This document shows positions 8,582 through 16,948 of a stretch of 55,201 nt of DNA, one piece after another. Each line of letters begins with the position of its first letter. Within the stretch, counting starts at the first letter, position 1. The position numbers and the translations under genes were made by a program. A model generated the notes under the pieces. That model saw only the letters and a list, made by a program, of their open reading frames with translations, did no database searches and was not told where the DNA came from. Source of the stretch: a virus; the IMG/VR virus record IMGVR_UViG_3300005435_000023, positions 1 to 55,201 of that record, one strand, 5' to 3'.

Positions 8582-8620
8582 GAGGGCGGTCCCTGTTGGA
8601 GCGGGGGCCGCCCTCTTTTT
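8582..8620 (+). terminator. Intrinsic terminator between head and tail modules
   Basis: GAGGGCGG (8582-8589) pairs perfectly with CCGCCCTC (8608-8615) and is followed by TTTTT (8616-8620). This is the clearest plus-strand rho-independent terminator of the window and separates the head and tail transcription units. Confidence 0.88.
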
Positions 8621-8719
8621 CATGCCTCCCTCTATGTACAGCATCTAACACTCCTTCACGTATACAGCGGATCCTGGAAGTGCGCAGGACAACCGCCTAT
8701 ACGCCTGAAGGAGGCCGCC

Positions 8720-8758
8720 ATGTTCGCACGCGCGCGCCTTCGAGTCGGGCGGCGCTGA
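8720..8758 (+). CDS. 12-codon leader minigene (MFARARLRVGRR)
   Basis: An ATG at 8720 stands 7-8 nt after a near-perfect ribosome binding site (GAAGGAGG, 8707-8714). It opens a 12-codon frame rich in Arg, and its TGA (8756-8758) overlaps the ATG of the next gene. The downstream gene has no ribosome binding site of its own that is as good, so translation is probably coupled through this minigene. A functional micropeptide is not shown. Confidence 0.5.
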   Translation: MFARARLRVGRR

Positions 8759-9372
8759 TGCCCCTGTTCCGCAACGAGGACATGGCGGTCAAGGCCAAGC
8801 TCCAGGGCCTGACGGTCGCCGACGTCAACGACGACGCGCGCCCGGTCACCGTGCGCTACCGCGCGCCGGAGAACGCATACGCCGACCAGAGCTTCCCACT
8901 GATCATCCTGGACCGGGTCGACGAGGTCTTCGATCCGGCGCGGGCGCACACCGGGTACATCCAGATCCCCTACGTCCCCGAGGGCTACCGCTCCTACCCC
9001 GGGGCGCCGGGGATGGCGGCCTCGCCCTACTGGAGCGAGTTCCCGATCCCCATGTTCTTGGACTACTCGGTCACCCTGCTGTGTCGCAAGGCGCTGCATC
9101 TCACCGCGCTGCTCGCGCAGCTGACCACCTTCGATCTCCTGCCTCCGCGCTACGGCTACCTGGTCGTTCCGCAGGACAACACGGTGCGCCGCCTGGATGT
9201 CGTAGGCGGCCCCGACACCGACGCCGTGCGCGACGAGCAGGGCAAGCGCCTGCTGCGCGCGGTCTGGCGCATCCGCACCGTCGCCGAGCTGCTCTGGGCC
9301 CCGATCGACACTCCCGTCCCGGCGACCGACCTGAACCTGACCGTCGAGCCCATCGGGGCGAGCCCAGAGTAG
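8758..9372 (+). CDS. Putative tail terminator / neck protein
   Basis: Encodes 204 aa. ATG 8758 is chosen because it overlaps the stop of the Arg-rich leader frame and because upstream in-frame sequence lies in the terminator region. The protein contains strand-rich segments (PVTVRYRAPENAYADQSFPL) and a central hydrophobic helix near residues 95-120. It sits immediately before the sheath gene, the usual place of tail terminator or neck proteins in contractile phages. The function is inferred from position. Confidence 0.62.
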   Translation: MPLFRNEDMAVKAKLQGLTVADVNDDARPVTVRYRAPENAYADQSFPLIILDRVDEVFDPARAHTGYIQIPYVPEGYRSYPGAPGMAASPYWSEFPIPMFLDYSVTLLCRKALHLTALLAQLTTFDLLPPRYGYLVVPQDNTVRRLDVVGGPDTDAVRDEQGKRLLRAVWRIRTVAELLWAPIDTPVPATDLNLTVEPIGASPE

Positions 9373-9382
9373 GAGCACCACC

Positions 9383-10918
9383 ATGGCCCTCGGTCGTCCC
9401 GGGGTTTACATCCAGGAGACCCTCACCCCGCTTCCGGCGGGCGTGGAGGACAGCGGCGCCGCGCTCGCGGCCTTCTGCGGCACCTGCACCTACGGCCCCA
9501 GCACCCCGCAGCTGGTGACCTCCTGGGGTCAGTACTCCGCCGCGTACGGCGGGTTCGGCAACGGTATCGACCTGCTGCCCTTCGCCGTGTATCAATATTT
9601 CACCAATGGCGGGAACGGCTGCTGGATCGTGCGCGCCACCGCGTCGGACGCGGTCGCCGGGCACGTCACGCTGATGGACCAGCAGGGCACCCCGGCGTCG
9701 CTGGTGACCATCACCGCCAAGTCGGTGGGGGTCTCCAGCAACAACATCTGGATCTCCATCACGGCCTCCGGCGCGGCGTCGAGCGGGTTCTTCGACATGA
9801 GCGTCGCGGTCGGGACCACGGGCAACGTCGTGGAGCGCTACACCGCGGTCACCTTCAACCCGGCCGACCCCCGCTACATCATCCCCCTGATCAACTCGCC
9901 GGTCTCCGGGTCGCAGACGATCACAATGGCCTACACCTCCAGCGTGAGCCCGTGGACCACGGCGCAGACCCCCGCGGTGCAGGCCAACACCCCCCTCGCC
10001 TCCGGCGCGGACGGGGTCGCGACCCCGAACCTGGTCACGGCGGCCGAACAGCTGGCCAGCGTGCAGGGCATCATCAACCTGAACCTGCCCGGCATCAGTA
10101 CCGCGGCGACGATCAACTCGCTGACCTCCTGGGCGGCGGCGCAGGGCAACGTGTTCCTGGTCGTGGACATGCCGCAGGCCAGCTCCACCTACTCGGCGAC
10201 GGTGGCCGCCTACGAGGCGCTGGCCCCGAACGCGGGGTCCGGCACCCCGTTCACCCAGACCTCCTACGCCGCGGCGTACGGGCCCTGGCTCGTGGTCAAC
10301 GACCCCAGCTCCCTGGCCGTGGGCGCGGTGCGCACGCTGCCGCCGGGCGGAGCGGTGCTCGGGCAGTTCGCCGCCGCGGACGCCGCCAAGGGGACCTATC
10401 TCTCGCCGGGCGGGGTGACCACGGCGCTGGCCAACACCGTGAGCGTGGACACCGTGTTCGCCGCGGCGGACCTGGACACCCTCAACACCGACGGCATCAA
10501 CATCATCCGCCAGGTCCCCCAGTACGGCTACTGCATCATGGGTGTACGTACACTGGCTTATGGGATGCCGAGCCGCTACATCTCGGTGCGCCGCACCCTG
10601 ATGTACATCGAGAACCTGTTCAAGCGCTCCCTGCAATTCGCGATCGCCCAGCCCAACAACTACATCCTGTGGGGCAAGATCAACTCGGTGGTGAACCAGC
10701 AGCTCAGTGCCTTGATGCAGGCGGGCTACTTCGCCTCCACCCAGGCCAGCACGGCGTACTGGGTGGTGTGCGACCAGACCAACAACACCCCGGCGACCAG
10801 CTCGGTCGGGCAGGTCAACGTCTCGGTCGGCGTTGCCCTCTCGAATCCGGCGGAGTACGTCGTGATCTCGATCGGCCTCTTCGACAGCACGACCCAGGTC
10901 GCCTCCAACCTGGCATGA
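9383..10918 (+). CDS. Contractile tail sheath protein
   Basis: Encodes 511 aa. It starts MALGRPGVYIQETL, the hallmark opening of sheath proteins (RPGVYIxE), with further sheath-like elements FAVYQYFTNGGNGCWIVR near residue 70 and a conserved C-terminal region (RYISVRRTLMYIENLFKRS, about residues 397-415). Sheath subunits surround the tube and contract to drive it through the cell envelope. It has a good ribosome binding site (AGGAG) and is followed by the tube gene, as usual. A rare-codon patch at 10534-10572 includes the palindrome GTGTACGTACAC. Confidence 0.96.
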   Translation: MALGRPGVYIQETLTPLPAGVEDSGAALAAFCGTCTYGPSTPQLVTSWGQYSAAYGGFGNGIDLLPFAVYQYFTNGGNGCWIVRATASDAVAGHVTLMDQQGTPASLVTITAKSVGVSSNNIWISITASGAASSGFFDMSVAVGTTGNVVERYTAVTFNPADPRYIIPLINSPVSGSQTITMAYTSSVSPWTTAQTPAVQANTPLASGADGVATPNLVTAAEQLASVQGIINLNLPGISTAATINSLTSWAAAQGNVFLVVDMPQASSTYSATVAAYEALAPNAGSGTPFTQTSYAAAYGPWLVVNDPSSLAVGAVRTLPPGGAVLGQFAAADAAKGTYLSPGGVTTALANTVSVDTVFAAADLDTLNTDGINIIRQVPQYGYCIMGVRTLAYGMPSRYISVRRTLMYIENLFKRSLQFAIAQPNNYILWGKINSVVNQQLSALMQAGYFASTQASTAYWVVCDQTNNTPATSSVGQVNVSVGVALSNPAEYVVISIGLFDSTTQVASNLA

Positions 10919-10967
10919 CAACCCCCTCGGTCCCTGATCGTCGCATGATCCCCGAGAGGGGGAGCAG

Positions 10968-11555
10968 ATGGCCACCAGCACGGTCACCCAGTCGCCGTCC
11001 TTCGCGAATTACGCTAGCGACCCGCTTCGGAATTTTAAATTCCACGTCATAATTAACCACCCTGTCTTCGGTTCAGGGGGCAGCGCGACGCCGGTTCCGA
11101 TCGGCTTCATGAGCGTGTCCGGGCTCGGGATGCAGACGGACATCATTGCTTACCGTCAAGGTGCGTATAACGTGACTACGCAAAAGATGCCAGGTCAGAG
11201 CGATTTTGGGCCGTTGGTGTTGCAGAAAGGCGTGATCCTCGGGGACGCCCCGGCGCTCGACTGGATCAAGGCCCTGTTCCTGGTTCAGCAGGGCACCGGC
11301 AACTGGACCAACGACCAGGACTTCCGCTCGAACATCGACATCCTCGTGCTGGACCACCCGGTCACCGCGGCGAACGTCACGGTCAAGGCCGCTTTCCGCG
11401 TATACAACGCTTGGCCAACACAGGTTTCATTTACGGACCTTGACGCGGCAGGGAACGGGTTCCTTGTCAGCCAGATGACACTCGCCCATGAGGGGTGGGA
11501 CGTCAACTTCGCCCAGAAGCCCGGATCCGGTGACTCCGTCGCGCCGCCCAACTGA
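10968..11555 (+). CDS. Tail tube protein
   Basis: Encodes 195 aa, size and layout of gp19-like tube proteins: an N-terminal DPLRNFKFHVIIN strand, the SVSGLGMQTDIIAYRQGAYN loop, and a closing strand region. Tube subunits stack inside the sheath and form the DNA channel. It follows the sheath gene with a 49-bp gap. Codons in 11005-11240 and 11395-11430 are strikingly A/T-rich compared with flanking genes. Confidence 0.93.
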   Translation: MATSTVTQSPSFANYASDPLRNFKFHVIINHPVFGSGGSATPVPIGFMSVSGLGMQTDIIAYRQGAYNVTTQKMPGQSDFGPLVLQKGVILGDAPALDWIKALFLVQQGTGNWTNDQDFRSNIDILVLDHPVTAANVTVKAAFRVYNAWPTQVSFTDLDAAGNGFLVSQMTLAHEGWDVNFAQKPGSGDSVAPPN

Positions 11556-11575
11556 CCTAGAACAAGGGAACCGAC

Positions 11576-12424
11576 ATGGACTACGACCGCGGGAGTTTCG
11601 ACGCCTTCGGGGGGCAGGCCACCGCCTTCAAGGCGAGCGAGAACCCCGGCGGCATCGCGGCGGCGATCGAGAGCGCGTTCGGCCCGGCCACCGAGCCGGA
11701 GCTCGCGGCGCCGCCGGACACCACCGTGCGCCTGCCCTTCGGGCGCTTGCAGGACGGGCGGGCGCTGCGCACCGCGCGGGTGCGGGAGCTGACGGGCGCG
11801 GACGACGAGGCCCTGGCCAGGGTCTCGGGCAGCTACCTGCGCTGGATGGACACCGTCGTCTCGCTCGGCACCGTCGAGATCGGCGACACCCCGGCGACCA
11901 AGGAGCTGCTGCGCGAGCTCACAGCCGCGGACCGCGACACCCTGCTGCTGGCGATCCGGATGGCGACCTACGGCGACACGCTCTCAGTACCGCGCTTTCG
12001 CTGCCCGCAGTGCAGCGCGCTCTCGGACCTGACGGTGCACCTGGGCCAGGTGGAGATCAAAGGCCCCGAGGACCCGGTGTGCCGGGTGTTCGAGGTCGAG
12101 CTGCGCGGCGGCGGGCACGCGCAGCTGCGCCAGCCCACCGGCCACGACCAGATGGAGTTCGACGGGCGCGAGCTGACCGTGCCGGAGCAGAACACGCTGC
12201 TGCTCTCGCGGGTGATCGTGTCCTGCGAGCTGCCCGGCAAGAGCGCGGTGTCCGGGTCGATGGCCCTGGCGCGCTCGCTCGGCCTGGCGGATCGCAAGGC
12301 CCTGCTGGACGCGGTCACCGAGAACACCTACGGGCCCCGCTACGACGAGATCACCATGACGCACCAGGAGTGCGGACAGGAGGTTGCCGTCCCCGTCTCC
12401 GCGGGCGATCTGTTTCGCATCTAG
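11576..12424 (+). CDS. Tail assembly / T4 baseplate-type protein with zinc motif
   Basis: Encodes 282 aa. The order tube, this gene, a tiny ORF, then tape measure fits tail assembly chaperones or T4 gp26-like baseplate assembly proteins. Helical segments follow a strand-rich N-terminus. A CPQC pair (about residues 143-146) with a later ECGQ near the C-terminus suggests a metal-binding knuckle, as in related baseplate-assembly proteins. It contains a TCAGTACCG copy at 11984 that uses the rare codons TCA and GTA. Confidence 0.68.
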   Translation: MDYDRGSFDAFGGQATAFKASENPGGIAAAIESAFGPATEPELAAPPDTTVRLPFGRLQDGRALRTARVRELTGADDEALARVSGSYLRWMDTVVSLGTVEIGDTPATKELLRELTAADRDTLLLAIRMATYGDTLSVPRFRCPQCSALSDLTVHLGQVEIKGPEDPVCRVFEVELRGGGHAQLRQPTGHDQMEFDGRELTVPEQNTLLLSRVIVSCELPGKSAVSGSMALARSLGLADRKALLDAVTENTYGPRYDEITMTHQECGQEVAVPVSAGDLFRI

Positions 12425-12428
12425 CTCG

Positions 12429-12578
12429 GTGGCAGAGGTCTACCGCACCACCTCGATCCTCGCCCGGGTCCACCCGGGCTGGACGCTGACGGAGATCAAG
12501 GCGCTCACCGCGCGTGAGCGCCGCTACTGGATGTCCCTGGCCAGGTACGACGCCGAAAGGAGGGCGAGCGCGTCGTGA
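12429..12578 (+). CDS. Small tail assembly chaperone-like ORF
   Basis: Encodes 49 aa from GTG 12429, four bases after the previous stop, and ends overlapping the tape measure start (GTGA). It is helical and basic (LTEIKALTARERRYWMSLARYDAERR). In many phages the second chaperone before the tape measure is made by ribosomal frameshifting. Here the frame is +1 (or -2) to the previous gene and both frames are open from 12384 to 12424, but I see no convincing slippery site. Separate initiation seems at least as likely. Confidence 0.6.
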   Translation: MAEVYRTTSILARVHPGWTLTEIKALTARERRYWMSLARYDAERRASAS

Positions 12579-15500
12579 GCGAGCAGCCGATCGTCCCCGA
12601 CCCGCGCCTGACCCCCGAGGCACCGGTCGCGGCGAACGCGGTGGGCGCGGGCAGCAACAACTTCCAGCGCACCGTGGACCAGGCCGACCGCAGCTTCTCC
12701 GGGTTCCTCCGGGGACTGGGCGGCCTGATCACCGACGCCATGGCCGACTACCGGCGCGCCTCCTCCTCCGCGTCCTCCTCCGGGGTGCGCGCGACCAACC
12801 CGTCCTCCGGCGCGACCGGCGGGGGCTATGCGCCGCGCGCCCCCAGCGGGCAGCCCATGCGCACCATGGGCAACGTCTTCGAGAACATCGGCTACCGCCT
12901 GGGCGGCGGACAGCCCGGGGGCGGCAACGGCGGGGGCGACGGCGGGCCGTCGATGCGCGGCATGGCCGCGGGCATGGCGGTCACCGGCGGCTTCCACATG
13001 CTGACCGGGTACGCCCAGCGCACCACGCCCAACATCCTGACCATGGACCGCGCCGCCTACCAGGGGGTCCTCAACTCCGGGATCGGCCCCGGGGGCTACG
13101 CCGCAACCGCCCAGCGCGCGGTGTCCGCGATCTACGGCACCTCGGGCACGAACCTCAACGTCACCGCGTCCAGCATCGGCGACGCCGCGAGCGCCGCGTC
13201 GATCCTGAACTACTACTCGGGCGCGACGATGCAGAACACCGACGGCACCGCGAACAAGGCGTGGTTCACCGCGCAGTCCGGCATGTACAAGATGGGTTAC
13301 GCCAACCCCTACATGTCGCAGACGCAGGTCGCCACCTCCCTCGCGTCGATCTACTCGCCGCGCTCGAACATGGCCGCGCTGCAACTGGGCTACCAGCAGC
13401 CGATCGGCGCGGGCGGCGTGCAGGCCGACCCCCTCGCCCTGGCGCAGAACGTCTTCTCGCGCACCTTCCGCGGCCAGAAGTCGGTGTCCCCCGGCACCCT
13501 GGCCGCCGCCCTGGGCCCCGGCGGGTCGCTCAACGCCAACCTGAGCTACCTGGGGGCGCAGGCGGGGTGGGCGCCGGGCACGACCCAGATGCTGACCGGC
13601 TATTTGCAGCAGTACAACACCGCGATCGGCAAGGGCGCCACCCCCGGGCAGCTCAACGACCTGATGACCAAGGCGTCGCGCGGCGACAAGGGCGCGATGT
13701 CGCAGCTCTCGCAGTACGGCATGGGCGCCACCACCGTGCAGGACATCAAGAACCTCCAGGCGACCAAGGCCGGGCGCACCGCTGATCAGTACGGTGACTT
13801 CAACTCCTCGCTCCAGGACTCGGTCAACCTCCTGAACTCCTTCAACCAGGCCCTGAGCACGATCCTGAACGACACCGGCGTGGGTTCCGGTTTGGCCACC
13901 GCGGGGGGTTTCGCGTCCACGTTCCCCGGGTTCACCAACGGCCTAGGAGCCCTGTCGGGCGGTTACACCGCCGGGCGCCTGGGCGGTGGCGGCGGGGGCG
14001 TGGGGGGCATCCTCGGCGGGGTCGCGGGCACGGCCACCCAGCTCGGCGGCCTGGCGCTCGGAGGAGCGGCGTGGCGCGGCGGGGCAGGGTTCCTGCGCGG
14101 GGGCCTGGGACGGCTCGGCGCCGGGGGTTTGTTCCAGGGCATGGGCGACACCTTCGCCAGCCGCTTCGGGATGATGGGCCTGTCCGAGGGCGCGGCCGGG
14201 CTCGGCGCGCTCGGCGTCATCGGGGCCGGACTCGGCGGTGCATACGCCACCGGGCAGCTCGCGCAGGGCATCTCCCACGCCGGGCCGGGCGCAAGCAACG
14301 GCCGCGAACTGGCGCGCACCGGGGTCAACATCGCGGGCATGGCCGGGTCCGGGGCGCTGATCGGGTCGATGTTCGGACCCGAAGGCACCGTGGTCGGCGG
14401 CGTCATCGGTGGCACGGTCGGCCTGGCCCAGTCGCTGTGGGACTGGCACAAGGACCGTGTCAACACCCCGACCAACCCCCAGGCGTTCAGTACCGCCCAG
14501 ACCAACCCCCTGAACACCAGCAACGGACTGAACCCGGGCATCACCACCTACGGGCTGGGTTCCGGCGCGTCGACCAGCACGCCCGTCGGCGGCGCCCCCA
14601 GCGGGGTGACCCCGGCCAAGGGCGCATCCACCGCGGGCGCCGGTGCCGCGCGCGCCGCCGTGTCCTTCGTCCTCGCGCAGGTCGGCAAGCCGTATCAGTG
14701 GGGCGCCACAGGGCCGGACGCTTATGACTGCTCGGGCCTGACGCAGGCGGCGTACAAGAGCGGCGGGGTCTCGATCCCGCGCACCAGCCAGGCGCAGATG
14801 ACCATCGGCTCCCCGGTCACCCCCGGCGCCGAGGCACCCGGCGACCTGATGTTCCCGGAACCCGGCCATGTCGCCATGTGCGTCGGGGGCGGGATGCTGG
14901 TCGAAGCCCCACACTCGGGGGTGAACGTCAACCGGCGCGCCTATTCGCCCAAGGAGTTCCCCACCATGCGGCGGGTGGTGGGCGGGGGCGGCGACAGCGC
15001 CGGGCAGAACGCGGCGGCCACCGGCGGCAACGGCGCCACCGGCACCGCGGCCCCACAGCTGGTCGGCCCCAACGGCTCGATCAACGAGGTCGACGCCCTC
15101 TCGACCGCCCTGTCGGGTAAGTACGCGCCGCCGACCAAGACCCAGAACAACTCCGCGGGCACGAACAACGTCGACCCGCAATCCGGCGCGAACCTCGGAC
15201 CCGGCGCCGTGAACGGGAAGGTGACCGACAAGTTCGGGCACAGCTACGCCGTCCCCACCGGCGCCAAACCGCCGGGCACCCTGGCCTCCTGGATCAACAC
15301 CGCCCTCGCGATCGCCGGGCTGCCGACCTCGGACGCGAGCGACATCAACATCATCGCCCAGCACGAGAGCGGCGGCGACCCCTGGTCCATCAACTTGACG
15401 GACAGCAACGCCATGGCGGGGCACCCGAGCGAGGGGATCATGCAGACGATCCCCTCGACGTTCAAGAGCTACGCCATGGCCGGACATACGGATATTTGGA

Positions 15501-15910
15501 ACCCGGTCGACAACATCATCGCGGGCGCCAAATACGCCATCGCCCGCTACGGCAGCCTGGACAAAGTGCCCGGGGTGGTCGCCGTCAACGCGGGGCGCGG
15601 CTATGTCGGATACAAGAGCGGGGCCTGGTCAGTACCGGAAGACCAGACCGCCGCACTGCACAAGGGCGAGATGGTGGTGCCCGCCGACCCCGCCAGCACG
15701 ATTCGCGACGAGCTGCTGAAAAACAGCCTCTACTCCCCCGGCACCGGCGGCGGGAAATCAGCGGGCGGGGTCGTGTTGCAGTTCGCGCCCGGCAGCGTGC
15801 AGGTCACCATCCCGAACGCCACCGCACAGGCCGCGAATGCCGCCGCGAACCAGTTCGTCACCGCGATCGCGAACGACCCGCGGATCAAGCAGATGGCGGT
15901 GGGACTGTGA
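12575..15910 (+). CDS. Tape measure protein with NlpC/P60 and lytic transglycosylase domains
   Basis: Encodes 1111 aa, the largest gene. Residues 1-450 are Gly/Ala/Ser-rich. Residues about 450-650 contain Gly-rich hydrophobic stretches typical of tape measures. Residues about 690-810 are an NlpC/P60 endopeptidase with catalytic Cys719 (DCSGLT) and His765 (PGHVAM). Residues about 905-1020 are an SLT-type transglycosylase with Glu931 (HESGGDPW) and the MQTIPSTF and NIIAGAKYA motifs. The length sets tail length, and the two hydrolases would open peptidoglycan during DNA injection. Copies of TCAGTACCG lie at 14487 and 15629. Confidence 0.95.
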   Translation: MSEQPIVPDPRLTPEAPVAANAVGAGSNNFQRTVDQADRSFSGFLRGLGGLITDAMADYRRASSSASSSGVRATNPSSGATGGGYAPRAPSGQPMRTMGNVFENIGYRLGGGQPGGGNGGGDGGPSMRGMAAGMAVTGGFHMLTGYAQRTTPNILTMDRAAYQGVLNSGIGPGGYAATAQRAVSAIYGTSGTNLNVTASSIGDAASAASILNYYSGATMQNTDGTANKAWFTAQSGMYKMGYANPYMSQTQVATSLASIYSPRSNMAALQLGYQQPIGAGGVQADPLALAQNVFSRTFRGQKSVSPGTLAAALGPGGSLNANLSYLGAQAGWAPGTTQMLTGYLQQYNTAIGKGATPGQLNDLMTKASRGDKGAMSQLSQYGMGATTVQDIKNLQATKAGRTADQYGDFNSSLQDSVNLLNSFNQALSTILNDTGVGSGLATAGGFASTFPGFTNGLGALSGGYTAGRLGGGGGGVGGILGGVAGTATQLGGLALGGAAWRGGAGFLRGGLGRLGAGGLFQGMGDTFASRFGMMGLSEGAAGLGALGVIGAGLGGAYATGQLAQGISHAGPGASNGRELARTGVNIAGMAGSGALIGSMFGPEGTVVGGVIGGTVGLAQSLWDWHKDRVNTPTNPQAFSTAQTNPLNTSNGLNPGITTYGLGSGASTSTPVGGAPSGVTPAKGASTAGAGAARAAVSFVLAQVGKPYQWGATGPDAYDCSGLTQAAYKSGGVSIPRTSQAQMTIGSPVTPGAEAPGDLMFPEPGHVAMCVGGGMLVEAPHSGVNVNRRAYSPKEFPTMRRVVGGGGDSAGQNAAATGGNGATGTAAPQLVGPNGSINEVDALSTALSGKYAPPTKTQNNSAGTNNVDPQSGANLGPGAVNGKVTDKFGHSYAVPTGAKPPGTLASWINTALAIAGLPTSDASDINIIAQHESGGDPWSINLTDSNAMAGHPSEGIMQTIPSTFKSYAMAGHTDIWNPVDNIIAGAKYAIARYGSLDKVPGVVAVNAGRGYVGYKSGAWSVPEDQTAALHKGEMVVPADPASTIRDELLKNSLYSPGTGGGKSAGGVVLQFAPGSVQVTIPNATAQAANAAANQFVTAIANDPRIKQMAVGL

Positions 15911-15923
15911 GCGAGGTGACAGC

Positions 15924-16676
15924 GTGATCGAGGACGCCTGGCCGCAAGCGGCGTTCGACCCGAGGATCTTGCAGCTGCCGCTGATCGGCACCACCGCGGT
16001 CCAGCCCAAGGGCACCCTGTTCCCGCAGGAGATCAACAACCTCCAGCGCGGCTACATCAAACAGGACAAGAGCTACTACTCGGGAGACAACGCGCCCGTA
16101 TATGCATGTGCTTTCTTATACAACCCGTCGATGGTGGAGACCACGTACACGATCGACTCCTCGGCCACCAACCTGACCCTGCCGCAGTACAACCGCAGCC
16201 CCCTGGACAACGGGGTCTACCTGATCGGGCTGGCCTCCACCCTCAGCTTCAGCCTGCTGTTCGACCGCACGTTCGAAGTCAACACGGGCATCCCGCAGGG
16301 CCCCAACCTGCCGAACAGTTATCCTGACCAGTTCCCGCTGCCGGGCGGGCGGTTCGCCGCGGAGGACCCGCGCCAGATCGGCGTCCTGGCCGACGTCAAC
16401 GCGCTGAAAAGGATTTCCGGGATCACCACGCAGGTTGCGAGCGTGAGCTGGACCGACGCCAACAACAATCCGCAGAAGAGCAACGTCACCGGGCCCATGC
16501 AGCAGGTCCCGGCGTGGGTCCATTTCGGCGCGGCGTACGCGCAGAACTCCCTGTCCTATTACGGCTACATATCAGGTATCGATGTTCAATACACTCATTT
16601 CTCGGCCAATATGACGCCGATGCGCTGCGCCGTGGCGCTGTCCTTCACCCTGCTGCCCCAGGCGAGCCCGGCATGA
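15924..16676 (+). CDS. Baseplate/tail protein
   Basis: Encodes 250 aa from GTG 15924; the in-frame sequence upstream lies within the tape measure gene. The protein is beta-rich with Tyr/Asn-rich loops and sits between tape measure and a gp53-like protein, where myoviruses encode baseplate or hub-adaptor proteins. Two patches of unusual A/T-rich codons (16092-16125 and 16558-16620) stand out. Its stop overlaps the next start (ATGA). Confidence 0.7.
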   Translation: MIEDAWPQAAFDPRILQLPLIGTTAVQPKGTLFPQEINNLQRGYIKQDKSYYSGDNAPVYACAFLYNPSMVETTYTIDSSATNLTLPQYNRSPLDNGVYLIGLASTLSFSLLFDRTFEVNTGIPQGPNLPNSYPDQFPLPGGRFAAEDPRQIGVLADVNALKRISGITTQVASVSWTDANNNPQKSNVTGPMQQVPAWVHFGAAYAQNSLSYYGYISGIDVQYTHFSANMTPMRCAVALSFTLLPQASPA

Positions 16677-16948
16677 TCTCCTCCTCCTCGCGCTACACGC
16701 GCAACACCGTCGTCCCGCTCACCGACGCCGCGGGCACCACCCGTCCCACGATCCTGCCGCTGACCCCGCAGGGCGTGACCTACACGGTGCAGTACTACAC
16801 CTGGGGTGCGCACGACCGCGTCGACCTGGTCGCCAAGCGCTTCTACGGCGCGGAGGCGCTGTGGTGGGTGTTCGCGGACGCCAACCCCCAGATCGCGAAC
16901 TGGCTCAGCGTCCCGCAGGGCACCGTGATCAGGATCCCCGATGCCTAG
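16673..16948 (+). CDS. gp53/LysM-like baseplate protein
   Basis: Encodes 91 aa. The segment WGAHDRVDLVAKRFYGAEALWWVFADANPQ closely resembles LysM-like baseplate proteins (tail protein X or T4 gp53 type), in which a short motif anchors the wedge or hub. The C-terminal WLSVPQGTVIRIPDA is the expected last strand. It overlaps its neighbour on both sides, within the baseplate operon. Confidence 0.78.
   Translation: MISSSSRYTRNTVVPLTDAAGTTRPTILPLTPQGVTYTVQYYTWGAHDRVDLVAKRFYGAEALWWVFADANPQIANWLSVPQGTVIRIPDA

Noticed and set aside
8531-8620. A small non-coding RNA between the TAGGGT box and the terminator
   Set aside because: The promoter is too uncertain and the interval shows no recognisable RNA family fold apart from the terminator stem.
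12384-12578. Programmed frameshift producing a fused tail chaperone
   Set aside because: The frame relation is +1 (or -2) and no clear slippery sequence or downstream structure is visible; independent GTG initiation is simpler. Kept only as a possibility in the gene note.
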